A DNA stretch of 64,000 bases from Pagrus major (lineage: Eukaryota > Chordata > Actinopteri > Spariformes > Sparidae): contig NC_133223.1 in NCBI RefSeq assembly GCF_040436345.1, positions 15,211,613 through 15,275,612 of the forward strand, in the 5' to 3' direction. Both the position numbers and the translations under genes were made by a program. Below, one piece after another: positions 35,246-47,468 of this stretch. Numbering within the stretch: the stretch's first letter is position 1; every line of letters starts with the position of its first letter. A model generated the notes under the pieces. The model was not told the DNA's origin. It saw only the letters and a program-made list of their open reading frames with translations, and made no database searches.

Positions 35246-38200
35246 ATGGAGTCTGTTTCTTTGTGCGTTTTCTACGACAAGTTATGGACAGCGTGTTTCT
35301 CCAGGAGCAATACGATGTTTATACTGGTGTCCGCGATGATCCTGAGCACAGTTACAGAAGGTTTGTGAGCTGAATGTGTCTTTATTTAGCCTACAAGGAC
35401 AGCAGCTTTGCCGTCTCATGGTGAGCTAGCAAAGCCGAGGATGCTGAAGTAAAGAACAGTTGGTAAAACCATACAATACAGAGACATGAGAGGCTATTCT
35501 GTTTGTTTGTATTGTATTGTATTCTGTTTTGTCTGTGTTTAAAGACAACACGGCCTGTTGAGGGATGGTGTTGTTTTGCATTGTTGGACAAGTTGAGTCA
35601 GGTTCAACTGCCACTCCTGCAGTTGCAGCTCAGTGGTCCCATTAAGAGAAATCAGGAATGACTGAAATGGCAATATTTAGACTACGCCTAAGACGCCTAA
35701 ACTAACTCAGTTCATTTTTTAAACGCCCACACCAGCAATTCTAGACTGTTTTCTTCGTGTGGACGGAGCACTGATACTGAGACAAAAAGATGTGTCTTTT
35801 CTACATGGAGGATGCCAGCTTACATCTTCCTGGATACCATGTATTTCCATACTTGTTTCTGTGCCTTCTGACTTGAGATCTGAATCCTGATGAGATTTTA
35901 CACCCCTCACAGCTCTGCAGGTGATTGGAGGAAACAAGACGGTGATCCAAGGAGGGACCGTTGTCTTACCGTGCAAACTCATTGACACCAGGGAAACCCT
36001 CAGTCAGATTTCATGGCAGAGGATGACCCGAGGGAAACCTCGGAATGAAAATTTCTTCACCATCTTACCTAAAGATGGACCAAAGTTTGTCAATGGAGGT
36101 GATGAGCGATTTACATTTATTGGGAGCATTGATGACAGCAATGGATCTCTCCAGTTATCCAACGTCACGCTGATGGATGAAGGCACCTACACGTGCATCT
36201 TCACCCTGTTTCCCAGCGGTAACCACGAGACACAAATACCTCTAAACGTGCTCGGTATGATGCTCTGTTTATAAAAATATTTTCTTTGTTAATTTATTAT
36301 TTGATTATTCATATTTATAAATTTTTTGTGTACTGTGACTGTCGTAGTGCCTCCAGTCTCAAGCCTGGAAGCTCATCCTCCTGTTTTGGGTGATAAGGAG
36401 GTTTCACTCGTTACCTGCACAGCTGCTGGTTCCAGGCCTCCTGCAGAGGTGAGGTGGCAAACTGGTGATCTGGCAGATAAACTGAGGGCAACAACCAACT
36501 CCATTGAGTATGACAATGGTACAACTACCACAGTCTGCTCGCTGTTTAGAATACCAAGCAGAGAAATCAACAATCAGTTGGTCCAGTGTGTCGTCAACAA
36601 TGCAGCCCTGGAGAGAGAACAAACTCTGCCCTTCACCTTACAGGTCTACTGTGAGTATACAAATACTTCCATTCATCACTTACTTCTGCAGAAGAATCAG
36701 GGAGACTCTTTAACTCAGATCTATATAATAATGACTTTCTGTCCTTCAGATGTTGGTGTGGACTGAGACTGGGTTCCAACAACAAGGATAAATGTTCAAA
36801 CCAAGTGAAATCATGGTTTAATTTTAAATTATGTTGCACAAAACTGTAAAACTAGTGTGATTAAACCTTTCTATAACCTCAGTTTAGTTTTTGCTCTAAA
36901 AGTGGAATAAATGTAATTCTGTTGCACCGAAACCTTAAACTCCAATTTAAAACTGTGATCCAGTAGTAACTTAAACTTACACTTGAGGAAATGTAACTTT
37001 TTAAATGGATTGAGCAAAGTAATCAACTTTGTTGATGGAGTTATGGAACTGAACATGAAGAATGAACTGACTGTCAACAGGGCAGTGAGGAGATGCAGCT
37101 GTACCACAAATATTCTCAACTCCTTGTGGCCCTGAAATGTTATGCCACTGGATGTTTTCAGAGGATAGGAACCTGTTTGGCCTACACAGCTCCTCTTTTT
37201 GCAGCATAGATTTGCATGTCAATTACAACAGGGCTACCTGTTTGAAGATGCGTCTTTAATTAATGACGTGCTTATCTTGAGTCGTAAATGTTTAAAAGCA
37301 GCAGGCTGATCTAGGATGTACTGGTGGTTTAAAGAATGGCTGTAAATGCTCTGCTCACTGCCATATTATATTGTGAAGCCCTGCATTTAATTTCCTATAC
37401 ATTCTTAAACAATAAAAGTCCCTCATTTCTTTTTTTATGTAAAAACCTTTTCATAATGAAGCAACAAAATCAGGAGATGTTTTTTTTTCACCAGCAGTAA
37501 CTTAACCACAACTCCTGAAAAAGCTGTATGTAGTGTTTTGTTATATACATACATATATATAAGGAATACAAACTACAGTCTACAAAGATCAAGGTTTTTG
37601 TCCTCCTTTTCACCCACTAGGTCCTGACAGTATGCAGATTTATTTCTGTATTTATTTTAATCTAGGTAGCATCTCCATGTTTGTATGTGTGAGCGCCCTT
37701 ACCAGCATGCGAACGGCGCGCCACCACAGCACAACACTAAGCAGTCATTGCTGTGGTGGGTGCCGTTCACATGCTGGTTAAGGCGGCCAGTGGTGAAGAC
37801 ATGTAACTGGGCTGTAGGATGGGGTTCCTGAGCTAGTATTTTCTCACTTACAGCAATAACCCAGCCCATTCTCTCTGCCTGTTTCTTGCAGTCCCCCCCA
37901 CTGAAGTGTACATTCATGAACGAGCTTCTGGCTCGTTTGAATGTGTGACTGAAGCCAATCCAGATGCAAAGTTTACCTGGAGCAGGTAAACTAGTTTGAA
38001 TTAACTGGTTTCAGTGGAATTTTTTTATAAAACAATATTATGTTTAACCTCAACGTCATTGTCACAACCTCTGTACAGTGGTGGGACTAGACCCAAAGTA
38101 TGATTAGAAAAATGTACTTAAGTAACAAAAGTAAAAGTAAATGAATGGGATCAATGTCCCCTGCAATTGTTACATCGATAGCTTAGATTATTAAATTATT

Positions 38201-41095
38201 ACTGGTGTATTAATGTGTAAATGGCATTTGATTGTTGTAATGGGTCGAAGTGGAGCTGATGATGGAGGTCATCAACTATACTGTATGTAAAAGTATTTGA
38301 GCAACTGTACTCAATCACTGCTAAAGCATAATCATAAAAGGTATACACTCTGGAGGGAAAAAAAGAAGCAATGTTGAGACCCATATAGAAGTAATCCCTC
38401 TTAAGTATTACGTATGAGCCACTAGAAATGTGTGGCGGTGTCTGTATCTGCTATGACTCTACCGTCTGCCTGTACGGCCTTATTTTATTGATATTTTGCT
38501 GTGTTCAGGACCTTTCTGGGCATAGGTATCTGACATCTCACTGTAGGAACGAAATTAGAAAATCAACTATCTTTCTCCAGAATCGCCCTCTGCACCTGGT
38601 GTGTTTACAAACCGCAATCACCAAATCCCACATATCACGCCTTTAACATGAACTGAATAGGCTTAGGTAACTGACTGAACTAAAAGAAAACTGCCTAATA
38701 AACTGAACACAAAGGGGTGTATACAGCATCTAATACACAAACACTATCAATCAAACTACAAATAAAGCAAAAACAGAACAATTAGTGTACCAGTATACAT
38801 ATTTTAAACGTACTACAAGGAGTTTTTAACTGTTTCTGAAACTCAGTGCCTGTTTTTATTGGTTATTTCTGTTTAGTTGTTATATTTAGTCTTAATGCCT
38901 GTCACCAGGTCAGATTACGACCTCTCCAGGTCAGAAACATAATAAAATAAATCCATTAGTCTGGTGGTACGACACTGAAACAAAGTTTATTATGTTTCAC
39001 CATCTTCATCATTTGTCCAAAAAATGAAAGTTCCTTGTAGCAGCATTAATAATGAACACAAACAATAGCTGCAAAAATTGATATAGCTTAAAGAAATAAA
39101 CAAATTCTCTATAATAGAAATTCAAGTTTGACCGATACTTGATTTTTGGGACCAATGCCAATACCAATATTAGGAAGTAAAAGATTTCGATATTGATATA
39201 TCGCCAAATATATACACCTTTCTGTAAAGATCCCTCAGATGTTGTGACAAAATATGTAATGGAGGCGGATATTTTACAGTCTAACAATAAACTTTACCTG
39301 GAGAAGGTCTAAGTCAGAAAAGGCAGCAAACCTATCCGTTAAGGACATAAATAAAAAACTAATAATTTAAATTCATTAAACTTTGGCACAACTCTCTACA
39401 GTTCACAACATATCAAGCTGAACTTTTCAGTGCTTGGCCTTGTTCGTTTGTTTTAGGTTTAACAACCCGTGGCCTCAGTCTGCCGTCAGAGTAGAAGGTG
39501 CAACATTACAGTTTCTAAGCATGACCTCTGACCTGAATGGACTCTACCAGTGTGAAGCTTCGAACCCTTATGGAACAAAACGCGGTTACTTCTATCTGCA
39601 TGTATCTTCAGGTGAGGACAGGTTTGATGTTGTCTTTTTTTATTTTTTTTCCCTCTGTTTTTAGATTTCAGTGTGTTGTGATTGTTTGAATTTGTTATTC
39701 TTTTATATCTCTTAATTTAAAAAAAAAAAAAAGTTTTCTGTTACAAGTTTTACTCATTGACCCATCCTTAAGGACATGATGAGAAGCTTGGACATCTAGG
39801 CCTGGCCTAAACATGCTGAATGTGGTCAGGATTTCTCTCGGATGCCTCCCTTTTGAGATATTCCAGCTATGTCCAACTGAAAGTCGACCCAGGACACACT
39901 AGAGAATTCCTTAAGCTGAGAGGCATGCTGCTTAGCCTTTTCCCATCACAACGACAACTGTAAGAAAAACTGCCCACACTGTGACTAGATGACTACAGTG
40001 TACAGTCATCTAGTCACAGCTGTCACTTAGTTGCACAGTGAAACTCTACAAGGCTGGACATGCACTCATTGATCAGGAAATCACTGATAACAGAGTTTCT
40101 CTTAAACCAGTCAGGAACACACAGCTGAGCAAAGGAGAAAGATATGCTGTAATGGAGACATATTGTCCTCATTTTCAGGTTCATCATTTTATGTTGGGTT
40201 ACCACGAGAATCGATTTACAAGCTTTAATGTTCAAAAAGTACATTTGCATACATTTTCTTATTCTGCCCAGTGCTGCTGCGCTGTATTCCCCCTCTGTCT
40301 GAAACGTTCTGTTTTAGCTCCCGTCTCTTTAGGGCCCCTCCTCCTGAATACCCAGTCTCCTCTGATTGGTCAGTTCATACATGCCTGTGCCAGTAACGCC
40401 AACAACAGAGCCACTTTAATAAAATGATTCTTACGTAACAAAGTAGCTGCTCGGCATTTAAGTATGCAAATGTGTGACATGATGACGTAGTGTGATGTCA
40501 CTAAGACACATAATTAAAGGCAGGACTACTGACGAGGCGTTTCAGGAGCAGTGTTTTCTGTGGGAGAGAGGAGCTTCTGTTCTGTACAAGCACAAGAACC
40601 TATGTAACACACTGAAGGAAAGGGGGAAAAGCATAGTACTGTACGTCTCCTTTAAGGTACAATTAACTGCAGTGCTGTTGTATTGGGCGATATCAAACTT
40701 ATGTAAGTGTATCTCATACAATAACTGTGTATATCAATTTCCTGTTAAAATCTTTTCATTCTTGTATCCTGTCTCTCTACAGGAGGCTGCGCTGCTTGTT
40801 GGACCTTATTTAGTCTTTTGCTTATCCTGAATGTTGCTGCTGCTGCACTCTGGTACCTTTATAAATCTGGAAATTTGCAAAGGTAACAGGTACAGTAGTA
40901 CTATATGCACATAAATGGAAAATTACAGTGCTGCTGGGAAGTATGTAAGAACATGTTGTATGCACTGTGTTAAACATTTGTTGCATATTAATTGTTGGTT
41001 CATTGTCCAGGACTAGGGAGTTGATATCTGGGGATATGGAGCCGGTCCAACGAAGTCCCAGCGTATCTGACAGTACTGACTCACGTGGATTATGA
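35246..41095 (+). CDS. Nectin/PVR-like three-Ig membrane protein (gene B)
   Basis: 397 residues. Exons 35246-35360, 35913-36254, 36348-36650, 37892-37985, 39457-39611, 40783-40882 and 41011-41095 total 1194 nt. Domain plan and all six Ig cysteines are as in gene A. Differences: the start is one codon earlier (ATGGAGTCT); NENFF replaces NELFF in the V domain; the end of the V domain reads HETQIPLNVL instead of HKTEIPVKVL; in the second Ig the SNYNQQ segment is replaced by TNSIEY and LFG by LFR; the membrane exon has one extra Ala and AAC for AVG. The upstream ATG at 35242 is out of frame. Function is inferred as for gene A. Confidence 0.82.
37694..37786. repeat. Complete hairpin element in intron 3 of gene B
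   Basis: Inverted arms of about 36 bp (37694-37730 and 37750-37786) that pair with few mismatches around a 19-nt loop, ACAACACTAAGCAGTCATT. The sequence is unusually GC-rich for this intron. It resembles a short foldback MITE. Units A and C keep only part of the right arm. Confidence 0.75.
38355..38650. mobile_element. Interspersed repeat in intron 4 of gene B
   Basis: Copy of the repeat at 26220, carried within the unit duplication. Confidence 0.4.
39979..40019. other. Perfect 16-bp-arm hairpin, intron 5 of gene B
   Basis: CTGTGACTAGATGACT and its exact reverse complement around a 9-nt ACAGTGTAC loop. Present in unit C at 53044-53084 and absent from unit A, which has a deletion of about 300 bp here. 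It could be the end-to-end remnant of a foldback element. No RNA product is claimed. Confidence 0.65.
40260..40665. mobile_element. Interspersed repeat in intron 5 of gene B
   Basis: Copy of the repeat at 27700, with the same GGGCCCCTCCTCCTGAATAC and CAGGAGCAGTGTTTTCTG segments. Confidence 0.55.
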
Positions 41096-41430
41096 AGACA
41101 ACAGGCTGAGGCAGAGGTAGAGGAATTATGTAAAATATTCAGTTCGTTACAGAACTAATAATTTAAATTCATTAAACTTTGGCACAACTCTCTACAACAT
41201 ATTTCTGGCCTAATGTTGTGACTCTTTAATCAAGCTTATGGAACAAACGCAGTCCCCTCTATCTGCATGTTCCTTCAGGTGAGGTCAGGTTTGACTTGGC
41301 TTTGGGTTTTTGTCAAATGTGTTGGTGTTTTTGGGGTTTTTTTGCATTTGCTGCTGTTCTGTGGCTTTCAGTCGGCTATACCATTTACACGCCACTAGAG
41401 GTCATTCATATTACAATTTATGATCTTGAG

Positions 41431-41533
41431 GCTGCACTGTTTGTTGGACCTTATGTAGTCTTTTGCTTATCTTGAATGCTGCTGCTGCTGCTGTGTGGTA
41501 CCTTTGTAAAAGCAGGAAATGGTACAAGACAAG
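41431..41533 (+). CDS. Second membrane exon (possible alternative), gene B
   Basis: Same as 28863-28965 in gene A: phase 1 in, phase 2 out, open, with the weak CTTGAG acceptor. A truncated exon 5 relic lies just upstream. Confidence 0.35.
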
Positions 41534-42621
41534 GTAACAAGAACAGTAGTAGTTCGTACAATTAAGTGGAATAAAAACAGTTTGGCTGCTAAGTATATAA
41601 GAAATATATCAGGGATTTTTACAAGGATGTGGAGCAGCCGGCCAGTGAGCCAGCTCGGGCCAGCTGATGCTACTAGTCCACTATATACACTGATCTTAAG
41701 CATATCTGAATGAGTTTACCAACCCATTCGTAGACATGTAGTCAATTATTGTAAGAATAAAAGGCCCAAACACCAGCAAAGGCTCTATTGTAATGCAAGG
41801 AATTATTATTATTATATTTTTCAAATGAACTGCATATTTTAGGGGCTAAACAGGCTTGAAAATGCACTACTGCTGTTGGTAAAATAACAAAGCACAACAC
41901 CATAACAAATCACTTGGCACAAATAATGCAAATCTACTAAATTAACGCAACTTTTAAATGTCTGCAAATAAGTGAAATGCCTCTTTCATGTGGTTGGTGA
42001 GACAGAATTGGGCATGCAGCTGAGCTGAAAAAACTCCACTTACAGTTTATTTTCAGATTATGTTAAATCAGACATTACAGTATTTTTTCACTTGCCTTAT
42101 TGGACAACTGTATCTGAAAATATGCTGCATGCTGTATCACTAAAGCTGAGCTGGGGGTTCATGTCTGTCTCACCAGGAGGTGTTGAACAGGACTGATGGG
42201 AAATATCTGACACACTGGAAACTATCGAAGTTAACTTTTATTTTACTAATGTTTTACCAAGGTTCAATATGTATGGAATTTATTTTATAAATAATTAAAT
42301 TCAAAGCCAATACATCAACATTGGATTACAAACATGTTCCCCTTAAATAATCTTATTTTTGTTGAATGAGAGTGCATTTATGTTTCTAATAAAACAATAT
42401 TTTAACCATCATTGTGGCCTGTCTTGATCAACCTTACAGTGAAGGTGAAAATAAATAAATACATATATTAAATGAGGGCTAATGATTCTTAATGGAAGAC
42501 AGACGCAAACATTTAAATTCATTTCTAAATCAATTTGACTAATTTCTGTATGATATACAGTAAAAGTTGACTTTATATAATATGTAATGTATAAAATGTA
42601 TAATCACTTCCTTTTTTGCAG

Positions 42622-42673
42622 GTTCTCAGCAGAAAGAAATGGCACCGCAGCTTCTCCTGACTCCTCCTCCTAA
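42622..42673 (+). CDS. Alternative last exon, gene B
   Basis: Acceptor TTCCTTTTTTGCAG, phase-2 frame ending in TAA. It encodes the same short Ser-rich tail as in gene A. Confidence 0.5.
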
Positions 42674-45600
42674 ATCCCCAAATGAACAATGATAATACAG
42701 AGATTATTTTTATTATCAGGCTTTTGGATATATCTATTTTTTTTAACTCTCAGGTACTGTAACAAATATGCTGAAATCTTGACACATCTCTGAGCTCTGT
42801 AAATCTTACTGTTTTTTCTTTATACTGTTTCATCTCTTTGTGTCTCTCATCTCGTGCCTAAGTGAATGAGATGAAGCTACATATCATCTCAAAACACAGT
42901 GTAAAGTAAATAATGTAATAATGAGATAAAACTTGAAAAGACATGATGAAATTTAAGTTATGAAGAGTTACAAGAAGGTTTTTAAAGGATCATATTAATA
43001 ATTTAAAATCCATTTAATATTGTCTCAGAAAGTTCAAGGGCTCAAATCAAATCCTGAATCAGAAGAAGTATTAATGCTGGAACAATTACTATACAAAAAC
43101 CCAAAGCTAATCTGGAAAGAAAGAAAAGAAACTGGGTCCTAAGTAGTTCAAGGAAAATCCAGTGGAAGTTTTATTAGTGACGGGGACGTTGTGAGTTGCA
43201 TCAGTGAAGTAAAAAGGGTGTAGTAACAGCTACATTGAAGAGCTCATCCAGAACAGAAGGTATTCCAAAAAAGCTTTAAGGGGAACCTATTATTCTAATT
43301 TGTAGCTCTATATTTTTTGTCTGTGACTCCACTACAGTAGCTTTGCATGATTTACAAATCAATTTGCAGGATTTTAATCAAATTAAAAGTGTGTTATTTA
43401 TCTTATACTGGCCCTTTATTCAGCCCCCGAGTTCATTCGGTGTCTGAAACGGTTCCTCAGAGGAGCTGAATAACTTTTTAACTTTACTATTCCAATTGTG
43501 GTAAAAGAATTTTTTTAAAAATGGTATTTTTAAATTATACAGTGACACATTGTTGGTGGATCAAGAGAAAAATGAGCCTATATTGATCAAATTTTTGCAC
43601 TTTCATATGTTTTGTTGACGTTATGGAGTAAAACACAGAGGATTAATGTCTTTTAATGTTAAACATAGAAAACAAAAATATAAATATTATATTTAAGAGA
43701 TTATATTAAAAATTCAAGAGTTACTGTGAAATGGAATGAATCCTTTGCACTATATGTAGAAGATGTGTGATATGTATCTGTTTGTTGTTCAAGTGTAATC
43801 TTCCCCTCATGCATTACGAGGTGTACTGTATGGTAACAGCTTGCCAAAGAATGTGTGCCATTGACCACTGGTGTTGCTATCCAGAAAGAAGCCTTTTGGG
43901 ATTGTGCTGGTTGACATGTTGATTGTAATTGGCTGTATTTTAACCATTTTGTGTAACTTGTGAGGAAAAGTATAGCACTTAGCCACTGCACTGTTCGTCT
44001 AAGTTGCTTCTTTATTTCTGGATTTCCTGTTTGTAAATAAAAACTCTGCACTTCACTTCAGTCCTGGCTTTTATAAATTACGTTAAGTTATTTTACAAGT
44101 TATTTTATGAGACCCTTTTCACAACAGACATTTTAACTTGTCAAACGGGAAAAGCAAAGGTGTAAATAATATTAATGATGGATATTCTGTCAGTATGAAG
44201 GCATGTCAGTGAGTGAGCAATGCACAATACCAGAGCCCTGGAACTGGCTCACATAACTAGTATGCAGCCATTATTGATGTTACTTTACGTCCTTTTCCTC
44301 TAATAACAAGTAAAATGTTAGAGAAGGGTCTTTTGACAAAAAAATATTTACTCTGTTTCTACTTTCCAATTTTCTCATCTATGTTGTTATAATAAGATAT
44401 TTTCTTATTGTTCTGTTTTGACAAGAAACTTGTTATAACAACATGTCGCTTAACTTTGTTCAGTGACAATACTTTCATGTGAAAATCAATGTATCTCATT
44501 TCATAACCCGATGAATGAGTATGTTTTAATAAGAAATCCACACATGTTGAAATGAGCGAAATATCCAATCAGTGCCTTGATCAAAGAGCTGCAGGTGTAG
44601 GGTGAAATAAAGTTCAAATGAATGCTCAGACACTAAATCTGTCTTTGTCTCTGATTGCAAGGGATTATTTATTGCATGCACTTGAGAATGAAGAGAAGTT
44701 GGTTACATTGCAGCTTGTACTTGAATATCACAAGCATGTACAAGTTTATCAGCAAGGTCAGACCATGGTGTCCAGTCTGACCAGGGTGTCTCTCATAACA
44801 TAACTGTCTTCTACTATCTGTACTTTCCCTCCTCGCTCTGTGTGAACAAGGCCACTCTTCTCACTCGTTTCAGTCACTTCATTATGCTGAAACAACTGGA
44901 AAGTGGAGCCTCATTATCAATCATCTCTGTAGAGCTCTGCATCAATCATCCAGAGGCTCAATGTCTAAGTTGCTCAGGAGAGAGATGAAACGGGAGAGAG
45001 TCACCTGTCAGAAAGTATACAGAGAAAATGGTCAGACTGCCAGAAAGACAGGATAAATAAAGTCCCAGTCAGCTACTACTTTAGGATCAAACACAGAGGA
45101 AAAAGAGAAGCGGGTCAAAAGGACATTTCTATTCCCATAGCATGTGTTTATAAGGGGAATTCTAAGGCTAAAACACTTTTCCTCTGTCCTTCTGTGGATG
45201 AAAGGCCAAAACAGAGAGAAAAGAAGTTTTGAGATTTTCGTGTCAAGTGTTGCTCAACTTTCCTCCCCCACTGCTCTCCCTCCCCACCTCCTTCCTTCCT
45301 GCCTTCCTTTCTTCCTCTGCCTTTCAATTCTGGTGAACTGTAATTAAAAATACTGTACTTTTTTTTTTTACTTCACTACAGCTAGTTAAAAGCAATCTAA
45401 AAGAGTCACTATTCAAATGTAATCTTTAGATTGAATCGATTTTATGGTGGAAAGAATGCTGACCAAAGTACTGCACTTAAGTACAATATTGAGGTAATTT
45501 TACTTTACTTGAGCCAGAATTCAGAAGTTATATATTTTTTTTAAGAAATCATGTAAAATGTGTTAGTATGTCACTACAAGCTGTAACTTGCACATTTCCT

Positions 45601-46673
45601 GAACTCAATGAAAAACAATAAAATTACCGTTAATAACATTAACTGAATTACAACCTGGCCCAGGCAACAAAAGAGGAGTCACAATGCAAAAAGTAATTTA
45701 TTACGCCAAGATAAGGAGCTGCAGAGTACAGGGTTGTAATGTGTGGGGAGATTTATTGAGGGTTCAGTTACCTAAACAAAAGCCCCCTTTATGATCCCCA
45801 AAGTCGGAGAACACCTGTTCAAACAGAGACCTGCCTCCTGCTTCTTGAGGTAATTTTACTTGACGCACTCAACTCAGTTCATACCGTGAATATTTAAAAA
45901 AAGAAAAAAATGTGTTAGTATGCCATTACAAGTTGTAACTTGCACATTTCCTGAACTCAATGAAAAGAAACAGGCCTAAAAGGTATCACACAAAGATGGA
46001 AAACCTTTAAGTCAAATAGTACGAACACTTACCTATGAAATAAACCAGTGAATGTAATATTACAGTCAGCGAAAAATCTTCAATTTACAAAGCAATATTA
46101 AATAATGATGTGATGAGTGATTTAACAGCTTTATTTTTTTGTTTTATATGTCGGCATATATGAACATTTTCACCAAAAAAAGTTCCAAGGAAATTAAATG
46201 AATTAATCTACAGTCATAATTTATTAAACAGTTGGATTTTCAGGTCTATAGCACTTTTTTTCATGCTACTTCATAATTCTGCTCCAGAGGCAATTATTGT
46301 ACTTTTTACTCCATTACATTTATCTGACTGCTACAGTATAGTTACTAGTTACCTAGTAGGATCAAGATTATACCCATGAAACATCAACTTAATTAAAAGT
46401 AGTTCAGATTTTCTCTCAGTCCCTCCCAACCCTCCTGAGAAACTTTTCATTAACCTGGTCATTTGATGGGTAATGTTTAATCATGTAGAATTAAAGCAAA
46501 ACGAGGAAAGGGCTTTTGATACACAACTGCAACGACTTGTTCAATACTTTTTGGGAATGGAAGCAGTAACAAAAGCCAAGGTCAAACATGTGAGGTGGCA
46601 GGCCTTTCAGTTTCCCTTTAAATAAACTGTCCTTCAAGAACACAGATTTCTTTGTATGAGGTTTTTTTCATGA
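42674..46673. other. 3' flank and spacer, unit B
   Basis: Same content as the unit A spacer but without the solo LTR. No gene is supported. The direct repeats lie at about 45561-45612 and 45910-45966, and the CT-rich tract at about 45258-45325. Confidence 0.5.
44036..44041 (+). terminator. Polyadenylation signal, gene B
   Basis: AATAAA in TGTAAATAAAAACTCTGC, about 1.36 kb after the alternative last exon. The position is shared with unit C; unit A has ATTAAA. Confidence 0.5.
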
Positions 46674-47468
46674 TCTCAACAATAAATAGCTGTTCTGTAG
46701 CCGGGCGTGAACTTCATGTGCACAGTCATTCATTAACTCTGATGGCTTTTGACATTGCTTATTAACTAGACAACAATTAGACAAGGCTCTGCTGATGTTA
46801 TTGGTCACTGTCATGTGGACCTGCAGGATGCTTTTACAAAATGCTGACCACTGACCAGAGTTTGGATTTGTCTGTCGGCCCCACACATCAGTATCACAGA
46901 GGAGAATGGGTTCAATAACTGAAATGAGCATTTTGAGCCAAATTAGAATTGGAAACTTTTGATTACAGAAAATACCCAGCATGCTATTCCTCTGTGTTTA
47001 TTGATGCTGTGTTGAAACTTTCAGTAAAGATTATTTTCAGGCCTGAATAGCAAAACAAACACATTTCTTGCTCCAAATGTAAATCACAAATTGTTTCCCT
47101 TGTATCTTTCCTTTACATCAATGTTTAACTCTTTAGTGTTTCTTGCTCTGGTCCAGTTTGGACAATAACATTCAAGTATGTATAAACTTTATTAACAGGA
47201 TTAAATAATATGTCTGCCTAAACCAGCATAACCCAGGAACAGAGACTTTTGGCAAGAAAGGCTACATCCTGTTACAACTAAGCTGTACTCCCTGATATCA
47301 GCCTGACTAGCTCCCCTCTCCCTGATCCTCCTTTTCCTACATTTTCCTCTGACCTGGTTCAGGCAGCGTTTGGAAAGTCCCACCCATTTTACTCTCCCGT
47401 GAACGCAGAGCGATGACGTGCCGTACAGCCTCGTTCTGGGTGCACACTAACACAAGTGTTCTGGATGG

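Larger units (their letters stand above)
34676..46673 (+). repeat. Tandem unit B (about 12.0 kb)
   Basis: Second copy of the unit, carrying ligand gene B. It matches unit A from the CTGTTCTGTAGCCGGG anchor through the whole gene and its 3' spacer. It retains the complete hairpin element and two intron segments missing from A. Confidence 0.85.
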
